From Rhabdornis inornatus (taxonomy: Eukaryota > Chordata > Aves > Passeriformes > Rhabdornithidae), in contig VWZS01001992.1 of assembly GCA_013397075.1 (NCBI GenBank), forward strand, positions 642,358-706,357: 64,000 nt of DNA, given 5' to 3'. Under the pieces are notes generated by a model that worked only from the letters and a program-made list of their open reading frames with translations, had not been told where the DNA came from and searched no databases. Numbering within the stretch: position 1 is the first letter of the stretch; the number at the start of each line of letters is the position of its first letter. Below, one piece after another: positions 62,601 through 64,000 of this stretch. The position numbers and the translations under genes are program-made.

Positions 62601-63584
62601 GTTCTATTTCTCTTTTACTGTGAAATGGAACACTGAGGTGGCTGTTCAGGAATCAAAATGATTCCTGTAATTGCAGTACAGTGAATAAGTATGTGCAAGA
62701 GAATAATCTTGTAAAAGCTGATTACCTCAGTCATTAATAATTAGGATTTATGAGTTAAGTAATATGCTGCAACTACATCTAATTCCTTGGCAATTTCATG
62801 TGGAAAGTTGAGAGATCATTTTAGAAATAATCCATTGGGAAATCCCAAGTGACAACTAAACCAGCATCTTAGGCTCTGCCTGTGGCTTCTCCCTTCAGCT
62901 CTGGCTGTTTGAAGCTGGAGTGCCAATTTGCAGTCTTGTCTTATTTGTGGAAACACACATTTGTGCATTTTAATTTCTTTGTGCGTTGCTTAATTTCACT
63001 CTTAGCAAGATTTTTTTGTTTTACTGGGGTCTCCTGGCAGAAGAATCAATAATATATCTGAAGTTTAACTGCATGTACACAGGGTTGTCTGGTCCTTACA
63101 TTTTCCTCTATATTTATTTTCTGATTGTTAGACAGATTTTAACTGTAGAAGAGCAGATATCAAAATATGGGCATGTTGCAATTATTACTGAACGTAACAG
63201 AGCAGGAAAACACCAGTGTCACTTTATTTCAGAACTCTGTGCTGAAGCTCTCTCCTCCTGGGAGTGCAGGGACCCTTGGCTGGGCTGCTGCAGTGGGCAG
63301 AGCTCATGCCCTGGGACAGAAATAAGCACTGATTTTGTTTTGCTTTTTAGAATCTACTCTGTTCTCCTTCGATGTATGTTTAAGCTCTTTGTTGTCTCCA
63401 AGTCACAGCCAAGTTTCACCATTTTTACAGACACAGGTTTTTCAGGGTGCTGTAATTTGTCAGAACTCCCAGCAGATACAGTATCTACATCCCATTTTTT
63501 TACCACAAAGCCGTTCCTTTCCCAGCTTTCTCCCCGCTCGTCGGCAGGCAGGAAGGAAGGCAGCCCCAGCTCTAATTAGGTGCC
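59676..63584. other. Noncoding DNA between the CR1 fragment and the CpG island
   Basis: No gene was recognised. There is a run of about 15 T bases at 59914-59928, a run of ten A at 59961-59970 and a single unknown base at 59978, consistent with a hard-to-sequence simple-repeat patch. The interval 60180-60700 is AT-rich; 61440-61920 is GC-rich with long chance open frames on both strands. 62500-63200 is AT-rich and immediately precedes the GC rise to the CpG island. Confidence 0.55.
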
Positions 63585-63816
63585 TCTAATGAACGGGCAG
63601 GTGCAGGGGCACAGCCCCGGTGGTGGCACCACTGCCCAGCTGAGGCACGGGGGGTGGCACTGCCACCGCGGCCGTGTGCCAAGCGAGCACCGAGAGCTTT
63701 TCCCGGGCAGGACCCCCGCGGCTCCCTGCTGCTGGCAGCTCGGGGAACGCTGCCCGTCCTGCCCGCGGCTCTGCGCACCCAACGCGCCCCGGCTGCTGCC
63801 GAGAGCTCGGGCACTG

Positions 63817-63840
63817 CCGGGGACAGCCGGGGACAGCCAG
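63817..63840 (+). repeat. Short GGGGACAGCC tandem in the CpG island
   Basis: Two tandem copies of a CCGGGGACAG decamer, followed by a diverged CCAGGCACTG copy. Confidence 0.7.
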
Positions 63841-63888
63841 GCACTGCCGGGCCCCGCTACCTGCGTGGGGCAGGGGAAGAACCGGGCA

Positions 63889-63914
63889 CAGCCCAGCCCA
63901 GCCCAGCCCAGCCC
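63889..63914 (+). repeat. (CAGCC)n pentamer run in the CpG island
   Basis: Five tandem CAGCC units. On the minus strand this is (GGCTG)n with repeated GGG runs, of the same pentamer family as the larger array at 37561-37813. Confidence 0.85.
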
Positions 63915-64000
63915 ATTGCAGGCTGTGCCGGCGGCGGAAGCGCCGCTCCGCCCGCCCCCGGCCGAGCCGCAGGTGGGGCGGGCGCGGCCGGAGCGGCACC

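Larger units (their letters stand above)
63585..64000. promoter_or_regulatory. CpG island, probable gene promoter, continuing past the window
   Basis: CpG density rises abruptly here: I count about 40 CpGs in the last 400 bases, whereas most of the window has only a few per kilobase. Sp1-type GC boxes are visible at about 63945-63960 (CCGCCCGCCCCCGG) and 63975-63982 (GGGGCGGG). No TATA box is evident, as is usual for CpG-island promoters. A CAG/GTAGCG donor-like site reads on the minus strand with its GT at 63859-63860, and a CAG/GTGGGG site reads on the plus strand with its GT at 63973-63974, so direction cannot be decided. The gene may run leftwards, making much of this window its first intron, or rightwards. 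The start codon and product are not visible. Confidence 0.75.

Noticed and set aside
1..64000. A CRISPR array, phage, operon or other multi-gene system
   Set aside because: The tandem repeats have no unique spacers of uniform length, no coding genes cluster beside them, and the composition and CR1 remnant indicate vertebrate nuclear DNA.

Overview
This window looks like vertebrate nuclear DNA, most probably from a bird. The evidence is one degenerate CR1 (chicken repeat 1) LINE 3' fragment on the minus strand near 59.6 kb, no primate- or rodent-type SINE or LINE, few interspersed repeats overall, strong CpG depletion with a sharp CpG island at the right edge, and several GC-rich minisatellites, one of them broken by an assembly gap. 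CR1 also occurs in crocodilians and turtles, so 'bird' is an inference. Nothing indicates a bacterial, viral or plasmid origin.

I could not recognise any protein-coding gene, RNA gene or pseudogene. Open frames are short (60 to 250 codons), occur on both strands and all frames, carry no domain I know, and the largest are produced by tandem repeats whose unit has no stop codon in any frame. The window is best read as intergenic or intronic DNA ending in a CpG-island promoter.

Layout. 1-13.9 kb: AT-leaning unique DNA with a small E-box-containing repeat (4.58 kb), an ATG-initiated 245-codon open frame of doubtful meaning (8.2 kb) and AT-rich blocks that look like conserved noncoding elements (about 3.0, 7.0 and 9.8 kb). 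13.84-14.15 kb: a CpG-rich minisatellite. 14.2-37.5 kb: unique noncoding DNA with a cluster of octamer (POU) motifs at 16.2 kb, a CTCF-like site at 25.5 kb and a perfect 20-bp palindrome at 33.2 kb. 37.56-37.81 kb: a C-rich/G-rich pentamer-nonamer array. 45.46-46.01 kb: two different tandem arrays on either side of 283 unknown bases. 46-55.8 kb: GC-rich unique DNA. 55.80-56.11 kb: a very regular 22-bp array arranged as a two-copy, seven-unit higher-order repeat. 59.57 kb: the CR1 fragment. 63.6-64.0 kb: a CpG island with Sp1-type GC boxes that continues past the window.

Because no genes were identified, there is no pathway or operon to reconstruct, and I see no evidence for a new multi-gene system. 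The points most worth checking are the architecture of the tandem arrays, the palindrome, the octamer cluster, and which gene uses the CpG island.
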